Position numbers and translations under genes: made by a program. Source: Streptomyces sp. MJM8645 (GTDB taxonomy: Bacteria > Actinomycetota > Actinomycetes > Streptomycetales > Streptomycetaceae). From it: a DNA stretch of 64,000 bases. A model generated the notes under the pieces. That model ran no database searches and was not told the DNA's origin. It saw only the letters and a list, made by a program, of their open reading frames with translations. Below are positions 52,996 to 62,125 of this stretch, piece after piece (position 1 is the first letter of the stretch; each line of letters starts with the position of its first letter). Location: contig NZ_LJJF01000001.1 in the NCBI RefSeq assembly GCF_001625365.1, forward strand, positions 3,046,501 through 3,110,500, in the 5' to 3' direction.

Positions 52996-55680
52996 CTAGA
53001 GCCCCAGCTCGAACCAGACGATCTTGCCCTTGGGCGTCCGCCGGCTGCCCCAGCGCTCGGCCAGCAGGCTGACCAGTTGCAGGCCGCGCCCGCCCTCGTC
53101 GGTCTCCTGGGCGCGCCGCTGCCTGGGCTGGGCGTAGCCGTCGTCCCAGACCTCGCAGACCAGGCCGCGATCGCGCAGCAGCCGCAGCCGGATCTCGCCC
53201 CGGCCGTGCTTGAGCGCGTTGGTGACCAGTTCGCTGACCAGCAGCTCGGTGGTGTCCACGAGCTCCTCCAGGCCGCGGGTCAGCAGCCAGCTGCAGGCCA
53301 GCTCGCGGGCCTTGGCGACGGAGGTGGGCTCGGGCGGCAGGAACCAGTTGCCGACGGCGTCCTCGGGGAAGGCGTGCACCTTGGCCATCAGCAGGGCGAT
53401 GTCGTCCTCGCCGTGGTGCGGGTTGAGCTCGCCGAGGACGTGCTCGCAGAGTTCTTCGAGGCCCTTGCCCTTGGCCGACAGCGCGGTGCGGAAGCCGCGC
53501 AGGCCCTCGTCCAGCTGGTGCTTGCGGCTCTCCACCAGGCCGTCGGTGTAGAGGCCGAGGATGGCGCCGTCCGGGAGGGTCAGCTCGACCTCCTCGAAGG
53601 GCTCGCCGCCGACGCCGAGCGGCAGACCGGGCGGGACGTCGAGCATCCGGGCGGGTTCGCCGGGGCTGAGCAGGACGGGCGGCAGGTGGCCGGCGTTGGC
53701 GATCCAGCAGCGCCGGGTGACGGCGTCGTAGACCGCGTAGACGCAGGTGGCCAGGTAGACCTCGCGGGCCTCCTCGTCGGCGGCGGAGGTGAGCCGGCCG
53801 TACGGGGTGGGCGGGCCGGCCGCCACGGTGTCGCCGCCGAGGCCGCGGGCGATCTCGTCGAGGGCGGTGAGCACCTCGCCGGGCTCCAGGTCGAGCATGG
53901 CGAGGGTGCGGACGGCGGTGCGCAGCTGGCCCATGGCGACGGCGGCGCGCAGGCCGCGCCCCATCACGTCGCCGATGACCAGGGCGGTGCGGTTGCCGGG
54001 CAGCGGGATGACGTCGAACCAGTCGCCGCCGACCTCGGTGTTGTTGTTGCTGGGCAGGTAGCGGCAGGCGATCTCCAGGCCGCTGGCGGCCGGGTTGCCC
54101 GGGGGCAGCAGGCTGCGCTGGAGGATCAGGGCGCGCTCGTGCTCGCGGCGGTAGAGCCGGGCGTTGTCGATGCAGACGGCGGCGCGGGCGACGAGTTCCT
54201 CGGCGATGGCGACGTCGCGGGCGTCGAAGGGCTCGCTGCCGATCGCACGGGAGAGCTGGACGAGGCCGAGCACCTGGTCGCGGGCGACCAGCGGGACGAT
54301 CAGGGTGGAGCGCAGCAGCGGGTCGGGCCCGGGCTCGGGGACGACGCTGCGGCCGGTGCGCAGCGCCCGGGCGTGCGGGGAGCGTCGCGGGTAACAGAGG
54401 GTGCCGCCGGCCTCGGCGATGGGCAGGCCGGTGACCGAGCCGAGCACCGAGGAGGCGCCGCCGATGACGCTGGAGACGGCGACCCGGCGCAGTTCGCCGC
54501 TGCCGTCGGTGAGCACGGTGTCGCCGAGCCGGCCGGCGCTGGGCACGGTCTCGCCGGAGAGCAGCGCGGTGTACAGGTCGACGGTGGCGAGGTCGCAGAA
54601 CGGCGGGACGACGACGTCGAGCAGTTCCTTGGCGGTGGTCTCCAGGTCGAGGGTGGAGCCGATGTGCGCGCTGGCCTCGTTGAGCAGGGCGAGGTTGCGG
54701 CGGACGCCGTCGGCCTCGCGCTCGGCGACGTGCCGGCTGGTGACGTCGGAGACCTGCCCGGCGAGGCCGATCGGCTGTCCGGCCGCGCCGTTGAGGCGGT
54801 ACAGCGAGACGGCCCAGAGCCGGTTGCCCTCGCGGGTGGGGACGGCGCCGTGGAAGCGCAGGTCGAAGACGGGCTCGCCGGTGGCGAGGACCTTGCGCAG
54901 GGCGGCGGTGAGGCGGTCGGCCTCGGACGGCGGGAAGAGGTCGTGCGGGGTGAGGCCTTCGAGGTCGGTGGGGGCCAGGCCCATGCCGGAGGCGAAGGCG
55001 TCGTTGACCCGCTGGAGGCGCAGCCGGTCGTCGAAGAGGATGAAGCCGGTGGGTGTCTGCCCGAAGACGGCCTCGGAGGCGGCGAGGTCGGTCTCGACCC
55101 GGCGCAGTCGGCCGAGGTCGACGGCCAGGCAGGTGGCGCCGGCGGTGGGCAGGGCGCTGTCGGGCATCAGGTAGAGCTCGGCGAGGCCCTCGCCGCCGGC
55201 GGCGTCCCGGTAGGGGGCGGTGCCGACCCACTCCTCGCCGGCCAGGGCGCGTTCCAGCCGCGCGCGGCCGCGCTGCCAGAGTTCGCGGGGGACGAAGGTG
55301 GTGATCGGGTCGGCGCCGACGGCGTCGGGGGCGGGGACGCCGAAGAACTCGGCGGCGCGCTCGCTCCACTGGCTGATCCGGCCGTCGGGGCCGATGGTGA
55401 AGGTGGCGACCCGGATGTAGTCGTAGATCGACCCGGGGCCGCCCGCGCCCCACGGGTGGTCCGCGGCCCCGGGGTGGTGACCGAGGCCCACGGGGCCGGC
55501 GCCGGGCGGGTCCGCCGGTACGGGCAGGTGCGGTGAACCGGCCTGCCCGGGCACGACAGCATGACCGCTGCTGCTCGGCGCGTTCCGCGCCGGGGTGCTG
55601 TTCAACGGACCGACCCCTCCAACCCGCGACCGTCCGGATGTCGAGAAGACCGAGTATTCATCATCGAGGGGTACGTTCAC
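52996..55680 (-). CDS. PAS-GAF-PP2C (SpoIIE) phosphatase with HATPase_c domain
   Basis: This 894-aa cytosolic regulator has a PAS domain at about 84-190, a second PAS at 205-320, a GAF at 330-500, a SpoIIE/PP2C phosphatase at 535-755 (EVGGDWFDVIPLPG near 550, GDVMGRG metal motif), and a C-terminal anti-sigma-like kinase domain at 770-890 (LVSELVTNALKHG N box, DEGGRGLQLV G box). Such proteins dephosphorylate anti-sigma-factor antagonists and can also bind sigma factors. The GTG at 55680 (MNVPLDDEYSVFS) fits. It sits next to a paralogue. Confidence 0.92.
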   Translation of the reverse strand: MNVPLDDEYSVFSTSGRSRVGGVGPLNSTPARNAPSSSGHAVVPGQAGSPHLPVPADPPGAGPVGLGHHPGAADHPWGAGGPGSIYDYIRVATFTIGPDGRISQWSERAAEFFGVPAPDAVGADPITTFVPRELWQRGRARLERALAGEEWVGTAPYRDAAGGEGLAELYLMPDSALPTAGATCLAVDLGRLRRVETDLAASEAVFGQTPTGFILFDDRLRLQRVNDAFASGMGLAPTDLEGLTPHDLFPPSEADRLTAALRKVLATGEPVFDLRFHGAVPTREGNRLWAVSLYRLNGAAGQPIGLAGQVSDVTSRHVAEREADGVRRNLALLNEASAHIGSTLDLETTAKELLDVVVPPFCDLATVDLYTALLSGETVPSAGRLGDTVLTDGSGELRRVAVSSVIGGASSVLGSVTGLPIAEAGGTLCYPRRSPHARALRTGRSVVPEPGPDPLLRSTLIVPLVARDQVLGLVQLSRAIGSEPFDARDVAIAEELVARAAVCIDNARLYRREHERALILQRSLLPPGNPAASGLEIACRYLPSNNNTEVGGDWFDVIPLPGNRTALVIGDVMGRGLRAAVAMGQLRTAVRTLAMLDLEPGEVLTALDEIARGLGGDTVAAGPPTPYGRLTSAADEEAREVYLATCVYAVYDAVTRRCWIANAGHLPPVLLSPGEPARMLDVPPGLPLGVGGEPFEEVELTLPDGAILGLYTDGLVESRKHQLDEGLRGFRTALSAKGKGLEELCEHVLGELNPHHGEDDIALLMAKVHAFPEDAVGNWFLPPEPTSVAKARELACSWLLTRGLEELVDTTELLVSELVTNALKHGRGEIRLRLLRDRGLVCEVWDDGYAQPRQRRAQETDEGGRGLQLVSLLAERWGSRRTPKGKIVWFELGL

Positions 55681-55859
55681 ACGCCCTCAACATCACAACA
55701 TCAGATCGGGCGAAGGTTTTTGTCCTACCGCCCGCGCAACCACAATGCCACGTCCGCGCCCCCTTCCGGGCTGCGCGCTCCCCCCGGCCACCTGCTGGCA
55801 TATGCGGTTCCGTCCTCCTCGCCCCCGCTCGGGCTCACGCCCCCGACCCGCTGCGCTCC

Positions 55860-58667
55860 CTATGACTCGTCGGGCTCATTACCCGGCAGCGTCTGCTCGA
55901 ACCAGACCACCTTGCCGATGCCCTCGGCCCGGGCACCCCAGCGCAGTGCCAGGCGGCGGACCAGTTCCAGGCCCCGGCCGCCCTCGTCGGCCTCGGCCGC
56001 GTGCCGCTCCCGGGGCGGGTCGGGCAGCGGGTCGGAGATCTCGACCAGCAGCGTCTCGCCGAGCGTCAGCCGCACGCCGATGGGGGCGCTGGCGTACCGG
56101 ACGGCGTTCGTGACCAGCTCGCTGACCAGCAGCTCCGTGGTGTCGGTGAGCTCCTCGACGCCCCACTCGGCGAGCGCGGAGCGGACCAGCCGGCGGGCCC
56201 GGGAGACGGCGGTGGGCTCGGCGGGCAGGGTCCAGCCGACCGTCGGGGTGCCGGCCTGGCCGTGGCCGAGCCGGGCCAGCAGCAGCGCGACGTCGTCCGG
56301 CTCGCGGCCCTGCTCCATGGTGCCGAGCACGGCCTCGCAGGCGGCCTGGATGGAGGCGTGCGGCTCCTGGAGCACGGTGACCAGCCGGCCGAGGCCGACG
56401 TCGAGGTCCTTGTCCCGGGACTCGACCAGGCCGTCGGTGCAGAGGGCGAGCAGGCTGCCCTCGGGGATCTTCAGTTCGACGGATTCGAACGGGACGCCGC
56501 CGACGCCGAGCGGGGCGCCGGAGGGGAGGTCGAGGATCCGGCCCGCGCCGCCGCGCAGCGGGCCGCCGGTCCGGGTCGGCTCCCCGCCCTCCTCGCCCGG
56601 CACCACCAGGACGGGCGGGATGTGCCCGGCCTTGGCGACGGTCAGTCTGGCCGTCCCCGGGTCGAACACCGCGTAGACGCAGGTGGCGAGCAGCGCCTCG
56701 TCCGGGCCCTGGGCCAGGTCGTCGGCCAGTTCGTGGACGTGCCGCAGCAGGACGTCCGGCGGCAGGTCGAGGGCGGCCAGCACCCGGACGGCGGTGCGCA
56801 GCCGGCCCATGGTGGCGGCGGCCCGCAGTCCGTGGCCCATCACGTCGCCGACCACCAGCGCGGTGCGGTCGCCGGGCAGCGGGATGACGTCGAACCAGTC
56901 GCCGCCGACCTCGGCGCCGCTGCTGCCGGGCACGTACCGGTAGGCGACCTCGACGCCGGTGGGCTGCGGGACCTGCTGCGGGAGCAGGGTGCGCTGGAGG
57001 GTGAGCGCGGCGGTGCGCTCGCGGGCGTACAGCCGGGCGTTGTCCAGCGAGCTGCCGGCCCGGTCGGCCAGCTCGACGGTGAAGGCCAGGTCGTCCCGGT
57101 CGAAGCCCTCCCGGTAGCCGCCCCGGCTTACCAGCAGCAGGCCGATCACGATGCCGCGGGCGCGCAGCGGGACGACCAGCATGGAGTGCACGCCCAGGTC
57201 GTGGGCGGCCTGCGTCTTCGGGTCGCCGGGGTACGTCACGTCGTCGAGCTGGTCCGCGCCGGAGAGCAGTTCGGGGACGCCGGTGCGCAGCACCCGGCCG
57301 CAGGCGGAGTCCTCGGCGAAGGTGATCCGGGCGCCGCGGCGGAGCATCACCTCGACCTCGGGGCCGTCCTGGACGGAGGCGGTGCCGAGCTGGAGCAGCG
57401 AGGTGCGGCGGTCGTGGCCGTGCCGGGGCAGGTCGTCGCCGTGCGCGACGGCCTGCAGCAGGATCACCGCGGAGTGGTCGGTGAGCCGGGGGACGACGGA
57501 GCTGGCGAGCTCCTGGGCGATCCTGGCGGCGTCGAGCAGGTCGCCGACCCGGGAGCCGAACTCGTTGAGCAGCGAGAGCCGGCGCCGGGCGTGCTCGACC
57601 TTGGCGACGGCGCGGTAGCGCTCGGTCACGTCCATCACGGTGCCGGAGATGCCGAGCACCCGGCCGGAGCGGTCGGTCATCCGGCTGTAGGAGATCGAGC
57701 GGTAGCCGGAGCGGGCGGTGACCGGGGAGGCCAGGGTGACGTCGATGACCGGCTCGCCGGTGGCCAGCACCTGGCGCTGGATCGCGGTGACCTCGTCGGC
57801 GGCCCGCTCGGGCAGGGTCTCGCCGGTGGTCCGGCCGACGTGGTCCTCCAAGGCGACGCCGTTCATCTCGGCCAGGGTCTGGTTGACGGCGGTGTAGCGC
57901 AGCTCGGTGTCCATGATCGCGATGCCCAGCGGGGACTGCTCGAACAGCGCGTCACGGACGGCGAGGTCGCGCTCGACGGCCCGGACGGCGGCCGCCTCGG
58001 CCATGTTGACCTGGAGGAACGGGGTGCCGTCGCCGTCCACCAGGAGGGAGATCCGGGCGTCCACCGCGATCGGCACGCCGTCCCGGTCGCGCAGTTCGGC
58101 GTTGCCGGCCCAGCGGCCGTGGCGCAGGGTGTCCTGGATCGCGGCCCGGATCCGGCCGACCTGCTCCTCGTCGGGGATCAGCTCGTCGATCCGGCGGCCG
58201 ACCAGCAGCTCGTTCGGCCAGCCGAGCAGTTCCTCGGCGGCCGGGCTCCAGAGCACCACCCGGCCCGCGGTGTCCAGGATCGCGATGGCGACCTTCAGCA
58301 TGTCGAGCAGGCTGCCCTCGCCCGGTACGCCGGGGCCGTACGGGGCGTCGGACGGCCCGCCGGGGAACGGTCGGGCGGGCCGGCTGCGCAGGCCGGGCTG
58401 GGGGCCCGGGTCGGAGACGGGGACGGCCAGGGCCGGCGCCGGCTGGTCGGGCCGCGGGACGTCGGGGGCATCGGCGGCGTCCCGCCGACGGCGGCCGGCC
58501 GGCGGCTGCGGGGCTGCGGGCTGGGCACCCCGGCGCAGCCGGGCGCGGGCGGCTGCGCCCCCCGCGGCGCCTGTCCGCCGTGCTCCTCCGCCGCCGTTCC
58601 CGGTACTCGACACCGACGGGGCCTCCGGCTCTGGTCGGGATCGGCGTCGCCGGCTGGGGCGGCTCAC
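55860..58667 (-). CDS. PAS-PAS-GAF-PP2C (SpoIIE) phosphatase with HATPase_c domain
   Basis: This 935-aa protein begins with 100 residues of Arg/Pro/Ala-rich low-complexity sequence. Two PAS domains follow (MLKVAIAILDTAGRVVLWSP at 120-240; SPLGIAIMDTELRYTAVNQ at 245-370), then a GAF (about 375-560), PP2C (EVGGDWFDVIPLPG near 590, GDVMGHG) and a C-terminal kinase domain (LVSELVTNAVRYA; DEGGRGLELV). It is a paralogue of the protein at 52996, separated by 179 bases in the same orientation. Partners are unknown. The GTG 58667 start is weakly supported. Confidence 0.9.
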   Translation of the reverse strand: MSRPSRRRRSRPEPEAPSVSSTGNGGGGARRTGAAGGAAARARLRRGAQPAAPQPPAGRRRRDAADAPDVPRPDQPAPALAVPVSDPGPQPGLRSRPARPFPGGPSDAPYGPGVPGEGSLLDMLKVAIAILDTAGRVVLWSPAAEELLGWPNELLVGRRIDELIPDEEQVGRIRAAIQDTLRHGRWAGNAELRDRDGVPIAVDARISLLVDGDGTPFLQVNMAEAAAVRAVERDLAVRDALFEQSPLGIAIMDTELRYTAVNQTLAEMNGVALEDHVGRTTGETLPERAADEVTAIQRQVLATGEPVIDVTLASPVTARSGYRSISYSRMTDRSGRVLGISGTVMDVTERYRAVAKVEHARRRLSLLNEFGSRVGDLLDAARIAQELASSVVPRLTDHSAVILLQAVAHGDDLPRHGHDRRTSLLQLGTASVQDGPEVEVMLRRGARITFAEDSACGRVLRTGVPELLSGADQLDDVTYPGDPKTQAAHDLGVHSMLVVPLRARGIVIGLLLVSRGGYREGFDRDDLAFTVELADRAGSSLDNARLYARERTAALTLQRTLLPQQVPQPTGVEVAYRYVPGSSGAEVGGDWFDVIPLPGDRTALVVGDVMGHGLRAAATMGRLRTAVRVLAALDLPPDVLLRHVHELADDLAQGPDEALLATCVYAVFDPGTARLTVAKAGHIPPVLVVPGEEGGEPTRTGGPLRGGAGRILDLPSGAPLGVGGVPFESVELKIPEGSLLALCTDGLVESRDKDLDVGLGRLVTVLQEPHASIQAACEAVLGTMEQGREPDDVALLLARLGHGQAGTPTVGWTLPAEPTAVSRARRLVRSALAEWGVEELTDTTELLVSELVTNAVRYASAPIGVRLTLGETLLVEISDPLPDPPRERHAAEADEGGRGLELVRRLALRWGARAEGIGKVVWFEQTLPGNEPDES

Positions 58668-58792
58668 CGATGGTGACGAATAGTGCCGAAAAGTGACATA
58701 CCCAGCAGAACCCAGGCTATCCCGGCCGCCGGGTCGTCTTGTCTGATTGACCTACCCCGTACCCCGCGCGTCGCACACCGGCTCAGGCCGCC

Positions 58793-59209
58793 CTATGCAT
58801 GGAGCAACCGGGCGACGTGCGGCAGGACGTCGCGGTCGTGCTCGATCCAGTCGACGCTGTCCAGCTCGGCCGGGCCGAGCCAGCGCAGCTCGTCGTGGTC
58901 CTCCAGGGGACGGGGGTCGCCGGCCAGCAGCTCGGCCGCCCAGAAGCGCAGCTCCAGACCCGGCCGGACGCTCCACGCGCCCGGCAGCCGCTCCAGCGCC
59001 CGCGCCCGGACACCCAGTTCCTCCAGCAGCTCCCGCTCCAGCGCCTGCGCCTCGGTCTCGCCGGGTTCGGCCTTCCCGCCCGGGAACTCCCAGCGCCCCG
59101 CCACCGCCGCGGGCGCGCTGCGCCGGGCGGCGAGCACCCGGCCCCGGTGGATGAGGGCGCCGCCGACGACGATCCGGGGCTCGACGGGGTTCTCGCTGGC
59201 CTTGTCCAT
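58793..59209 (-). CDS. MutT-like Nudix hydrolase
   Basis: This 138-aa protein contains the Nudix box at 44-67 (GGKAEPGETEAQALEREL plus LEELGV) with the G-x5-E-x7-RE-x2-EE-x-G pattern intact, replacing R with E-x-E-L-L-E-E-L in its last turn. RWEFPGGK and DELRWLGPAEL are typical of MutT, which removes 8-oxo-dGTP. It should sanitise nucleotide pools. The ATG at 59209 is the only good start. It lies ten bases after the small SPOR-like gene on the same strand, so both may be one unit. Confidence 0.9.
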   Translation of the reverse strand: MDKASENPVEPRIVVGGALIHRGRVLAARRSAPAAVAGRWEFPGGKAEPGETEAQALERELLEELGVRARALERLPGAWSVRPGLELRFWAAELLAGDPRPLEDHDELRWLGPAELDSVDWIEHDRDVLPHVARLLHA

Positions 59210-59219
59210 GGGCCCGACC

Positions 59220-59408
59220 TTAGGGCGTGTCCGCCCCCGCGCCGTCCGCAGCCTCGGGCTCGGGCTCGGCCTCGACCCAGTACAGCTGCTTGTGGCCGCG
59301 GGCCTCGAACTCGGCCGCCAGCCGCTCCGCCGCGAGGCGGTCGAGCCCGCCCGCGACCAGGAAGCGGTTGCCGTTGTCGTCCTGCCGCATCACCCGAAAG
59401 GCGCTCAT
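59220..59408 (-). CDS. Small SPOR-domain-like protein
   Basis: This 62-aa soluble protein begins MSAFRVMRQDDNGNRFLVAG, continues with a helix (LDRLAAERLAAEFEARGHK) and the strand KQLYWVE, then an acidic tail. The strand-helix-strand order and RQDDNGNRF/KQLYW motifs resemble short SPOR-like proteins of Streptomyces. SPOR domains bind denuded peptidoglycan, but no export signal is present, so a wall role is unproven. It overlaps no gene and ends ten bases before the Nudix gene. Confidence 0.75.
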   Translation of the reverse strand: MSAFRVMRQDDNGNRFLVAGGLDRLAAERLAAEFEARGHKQLYWVEAEPEPEAADGAGADTP

Positions 59409-59495
59409 GGCGGGGAGCGTATCCCCGGCCTGCGTGGGGGTCGGGCCGGGGATCCGCCCCCACGACGCTACGGACGGCTCGCTACCGGCAGGTAC

Positions 59496-59530
59496 GGGCG
59501 CGGTTAACGGCGGGTAACCCGGCCGCGCCC
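59496..59530 (-). terminator. Hairpin after the DUF4190 gene
   Basis: GGGCGCGG (59496-59503) pairs with CCGCGCCC (59523-59530), with an inner GGTTAAC/GGTAACC region that can add pairs. It lies just beyond the tandem repeat at the gene end. Confidence 0.55.
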
Positions 59531-59580
59531 GGCGGCTCAGAACCGTCGGCGGCTCAGACCCCTCGGCGGCTCAGACCTGG
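59530..59580 (-). repeat. 3 x 17-bp tandem repeat spanning the DUF4190 stop codon
   Basis: CGGCGGCTCAGA begins each unit at 59530, 59547 and 59564. The third copy contains the gene's stop (59571-59573), and the others repeat the same stop triplet downstream. This resembles the repeat at the response regulator gene end. Confidence 0.75.
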
Positions 59581-60914
59581 AGGTCGGGCACCTGCTCGCC
59601 GGTGGACAGGCCGAGCCCGCGCCGGATCTCGATGCTGAGCGGCACCGACTTGGTCACCAGCGCCCGGGCCCGTCGGACGTCGCCCTCCAGGTCGTCGCCG
59701 GAGGCCGCCGCGTCCCAGGCGGTCGCGGCCGCCTCCTGGGCCGCGGCCAGCTTGCGGACCGCCGGCTTGACCTCGGCCGGCCACGCCGCCGACGCCTTGT
59801 TCAGCGCCGTGGCCTCCGCGTGGGAGGCGGTGGACATCCGCCGGGCCCACGTCCGGTACTCGGACGACGCGTCCGCGAAGCCCTTGCTCGGCTGCTCCGC
59901 GTAGGCGTCGTTGAAGCCCCGGACGGCCTCCAGGTAGGCCAGCTGGGCGGGGTTCAGGCTGCCCCGGTCGGTGCGGACCGTCCCCAGGTGCTCGCCGTCG
60001 CGGTCCTCGAACGCGCAGGTGACGTAGCGGTCGCCGGACCTCCAGTTGCCCCGGGTCGGGTAGAGGTAGACGTCGTCCATGCCGTCCGGGATCGCCCACT
60101 GGTCGAGGGCGTAGTCGTCGAGCACCGTGCGGCACAGGTCGGCGGCCCGCAGGCGGACCGTCGCCTCGCCCGGGTAGGACGGGCCGTCGCTCGCCGGGAT
60201 CCGGGCGGTGCCGGCCACCTCGCCGTGGTGCGGGGCCGAGCACGGCACCCGGCGGACCCAGTAGAGCGTCTCGTCGCCGCCCTCGGGGTCGGCCCGGCTG
60301 CCGTTCTCGGGGGTGTTGTAGCAGTCCCCGGACTTCAGCGCGGCCCACGGGACGGATCCGGCCGGGGCCTTCGTGGACTGGTCGAACCTGCCGCCCCCGG
60401 GGAACTCGAAGGTCGAACCGGCCACGGCGAGCGACAGCAGCACCGTGCCGACCACGCCGAGCACCAGGCCGGTCACCGCCATGCCGAAGCCGCGCTCCTT
60501 GCGGCGGTTGATCTGGACCAGCGCGATGATGCCGAACACCAGGGCCACCGGCGCCACCACGACCAGGCCGGTCACCAGGGCGGCGACCGCGAAACCGTTG
60601 GTGACGGGGGCGGGCCGGGGGTAGGGGAAGCCGGGCTGGAGGCCGGACTGTGCGGCGGGCGGCACCGATGCCCAGCCGCCGGCGGGCAGCGGCGGGGGCG
60701 GGGGCTGCGGCGGGGCCTGCGACGGCAGGGGCGCGGCCCACGGGTTGGCAGGCACGGGCGGGGCGGTCGGCACGGGCGGGGCGGCGGGCGCGGGAGGCTC
60801 GGGCTGCGCCTGCTGCTCCGACTGCCCCGTCCGCTCGGCCTGCTTCGCCGTCGCGGCCTCGTGGGCCGGTATGCGGGGATCGGCCGCGGGCGGCTCGGAC
60901 GCAGGCTTGGACAC
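59571..60914 (-). CDS. DUF4190-domain membrane protein with outer septum-formation-like domain
   Basis: This 447-aa protein has a Pro/Ala-rich cytoplasmic N-terminus (1-105), two membrane helices (about 106-170: FAVAALVTGLVVVAPVALVFG and GMAVTGLVLGVVGTVLLSLAV, joined by INRRKERG) as in DUF4190, and an outer domain of about 270 residues. That domain has cysteines in SGDCYN, VPCSAPHHGE, LCRTVL and VTCAF, as in the septum-formation family. GTG 60914 with GGGGGAG five bases upstream is chosen; the frame to 61205 is unsupported. Its role is unknown. Confidence 0.85.
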   Translation of the reverse strand: MSKPASEPPAADPRIPAHEAATAKQAERTGQSEQQAQPEPPAPAAPPVPTAPPVPANPWAAPLPSQAPPQPPPPPLPAGGWASVPPAAQSGLQPGFPYPRPAPVTNGFAVAALVTGLVVVAPVALVFGIIALVQINRRKERGFGMAVTGLVLGVVGTVLLSLAVAGSTFEFPGGGRFDQSTKAPAGSVPWAALKSGDCYNTPENGSRADPEGGDETLYWVRRVPCSAPHHGEVAGTARIPASDGPSYPGEATVRLRAADLCRTVLDDYALDQWAIPDGMDDVYLYPTRGNWRSGDRYVTCAFEDRDGEHLGTVRTDRGSLNPAQLAYLEAVRGFNDAYAEQPSKGFADASSEYRTWARRMSTASHAEATALNKASAAWPAEVKPAVRKLAAAQEAAATAWDAAASGDDLEGDVRRARALVTKSVPLSIEIRRGLGLSTGEQVPDLQV

Positions 60915-61146
60915 GTGGACTCCCCCGGCCCGCCGGTACGGGCATCGACTCGGCAGCTCGACTCGTCGGCTCGCCCCCTCCAGCAGCGGGCCGGACGGGC
61001 CCGAACGGCCCCGGTACGAGCGGACGCGCGACTTTACCCGATCTTTCCGAACGCCCGCGCGACCGTTTCCCCCACCCCGTCGCCTCGCCGCCATCTGCGG
61101 GGCCGCCCCGACCCGGCCCCGATCTCGATCTCGACCCTGCCCCCGG

Positions 61147-61965
61147 TCAGCCGCGCGCCAGGATCTCGCCGTGCAGCATGGAGAACCAGCCGTCCCCGGC
61201 GGCACTCCACTCCTGCCAGCCGGCCGCGATCCGCGCCAGTTCGGCCCGGTCCGCGAAGCCCCGCTCCACCGCCGTCCGGCCGATGGCGGAGCCGGTCACC
61301 CGGTCCGCCCACATCCCGCCCCACCAGGCGCGCTGCTCGGGCGTCGCGTACGTCCAGGTGGTGGCGGTCGCGGCGATGTCGGTGAAGCCCGCCGCCCGCG
61401 CCCAGGACAGCAGCCGCCGCCCGGCGTCCGGCTCGCCGCCGTTGGCGCGGGCGATCCGCTCGTACAGTTCCAGCCAGCGGTCCAGCGCGGGCGCCTCGGG
61501 GAACCAGGTCATCGACGCGTAGTCGACGTCCCGGGCCGCGACCACACCGCCCGGCGCCGCGACCCGGCGCATCTCGCGCAGCGCGGCCACCGGGTCGGCC
61601 ACGTGCTGCAGCACCTGGTGGGCGTGCACCACATCGAACTCACCTTCCTGGTGTGGCAGTTCGTGGACATCGGCGATCTCGAACACGACATTGGACAGGC
61701 CCCGGCCGGCCACGTACGCGGCGGCCTGCTCCAGCACCTCGCCGGAGGTGTCCACGGCCACCACGCGACCGCCCGGGCCGACCAGCTCGGCCAGGTCGGC
61801 GGTGATCGTGCCGGGTCCGCAGCCGATGTCCAGCAGCGCCTGCCCAGGGCGCAGTTCGGGCAGCAGGTAGGCGGCCGAGTCGGCGGCCGTCCGGGAGCGG
61901 TGCGAGCGCAGCACGGCCTCCTGGTAGCCGTGGGTGTAGACGGTGGCGGGCTGCCGTCCGGTCAT
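61147..61965 (-). CDS. Class I SAM-dependent methyltransferase, UbiE-like
   Basis: This 272-aa enzyme has motif I LDIGCGPG at 45-52, motif II around VVAVDTSGE, motif III DVVHAHQVLQHVADPV and motif IV VAAPGGVVAARDVDY. The C-terminal half is helical with WARAAGF near 195. It belongs to the UbiE/methylase 11 group whose substrates are varied (quinones, lipids, natural products). It is alone on the minus strand and divergent from the RibD-like reductase gene, 160 bases away. The substrate is unknown. Confidence 0.88.
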   Translation of the reverse strand: MTGRQPATVYTHGYQEAVLRSHRSRTAADSAAYLLPELRPGQALLDIGCGPGTITADLAELVGPGGRVVAVDTSGEVLEQAAAYVAGRGLSNVVFEIADVHELPHQEGEFDVVHAHQVLQHVADPVAALREMRRVAAPGGVVAARDVDYASMTWFPEAPALDRWLELYERIARANGGEPDAGRRLLSWARAAGFTDIAATATTWTYATPEQRAWWGGMWADRVTGSAIGRTAVERGFADRAELARIAAGWQEWSAAGDGWFSMLHGEILARG

Positions 61966-62125
61966 GGTGTCCCCCTGGGGCGTGGTCGGTTTCCGCGACG
62001 CCTCCGACGCTAGCGGACGTTCCGGATGCCGAGAAGATTCGTCTCACCTGTCGATCACCCCGCGACTGCACCACACCCGGCGGCCGTACCGTGGGGGCGC
62101 ACCCGAGAGAACGGTCCCCCCGCCC

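Noticed and set aside
52451..55536. Two roughly 1000-codon frames across the first PP2C gene
   Set aside because: They lack domain motifs, while the 52996-55680 frame carries PAS, GAF, PP2C and HATPase signatures.
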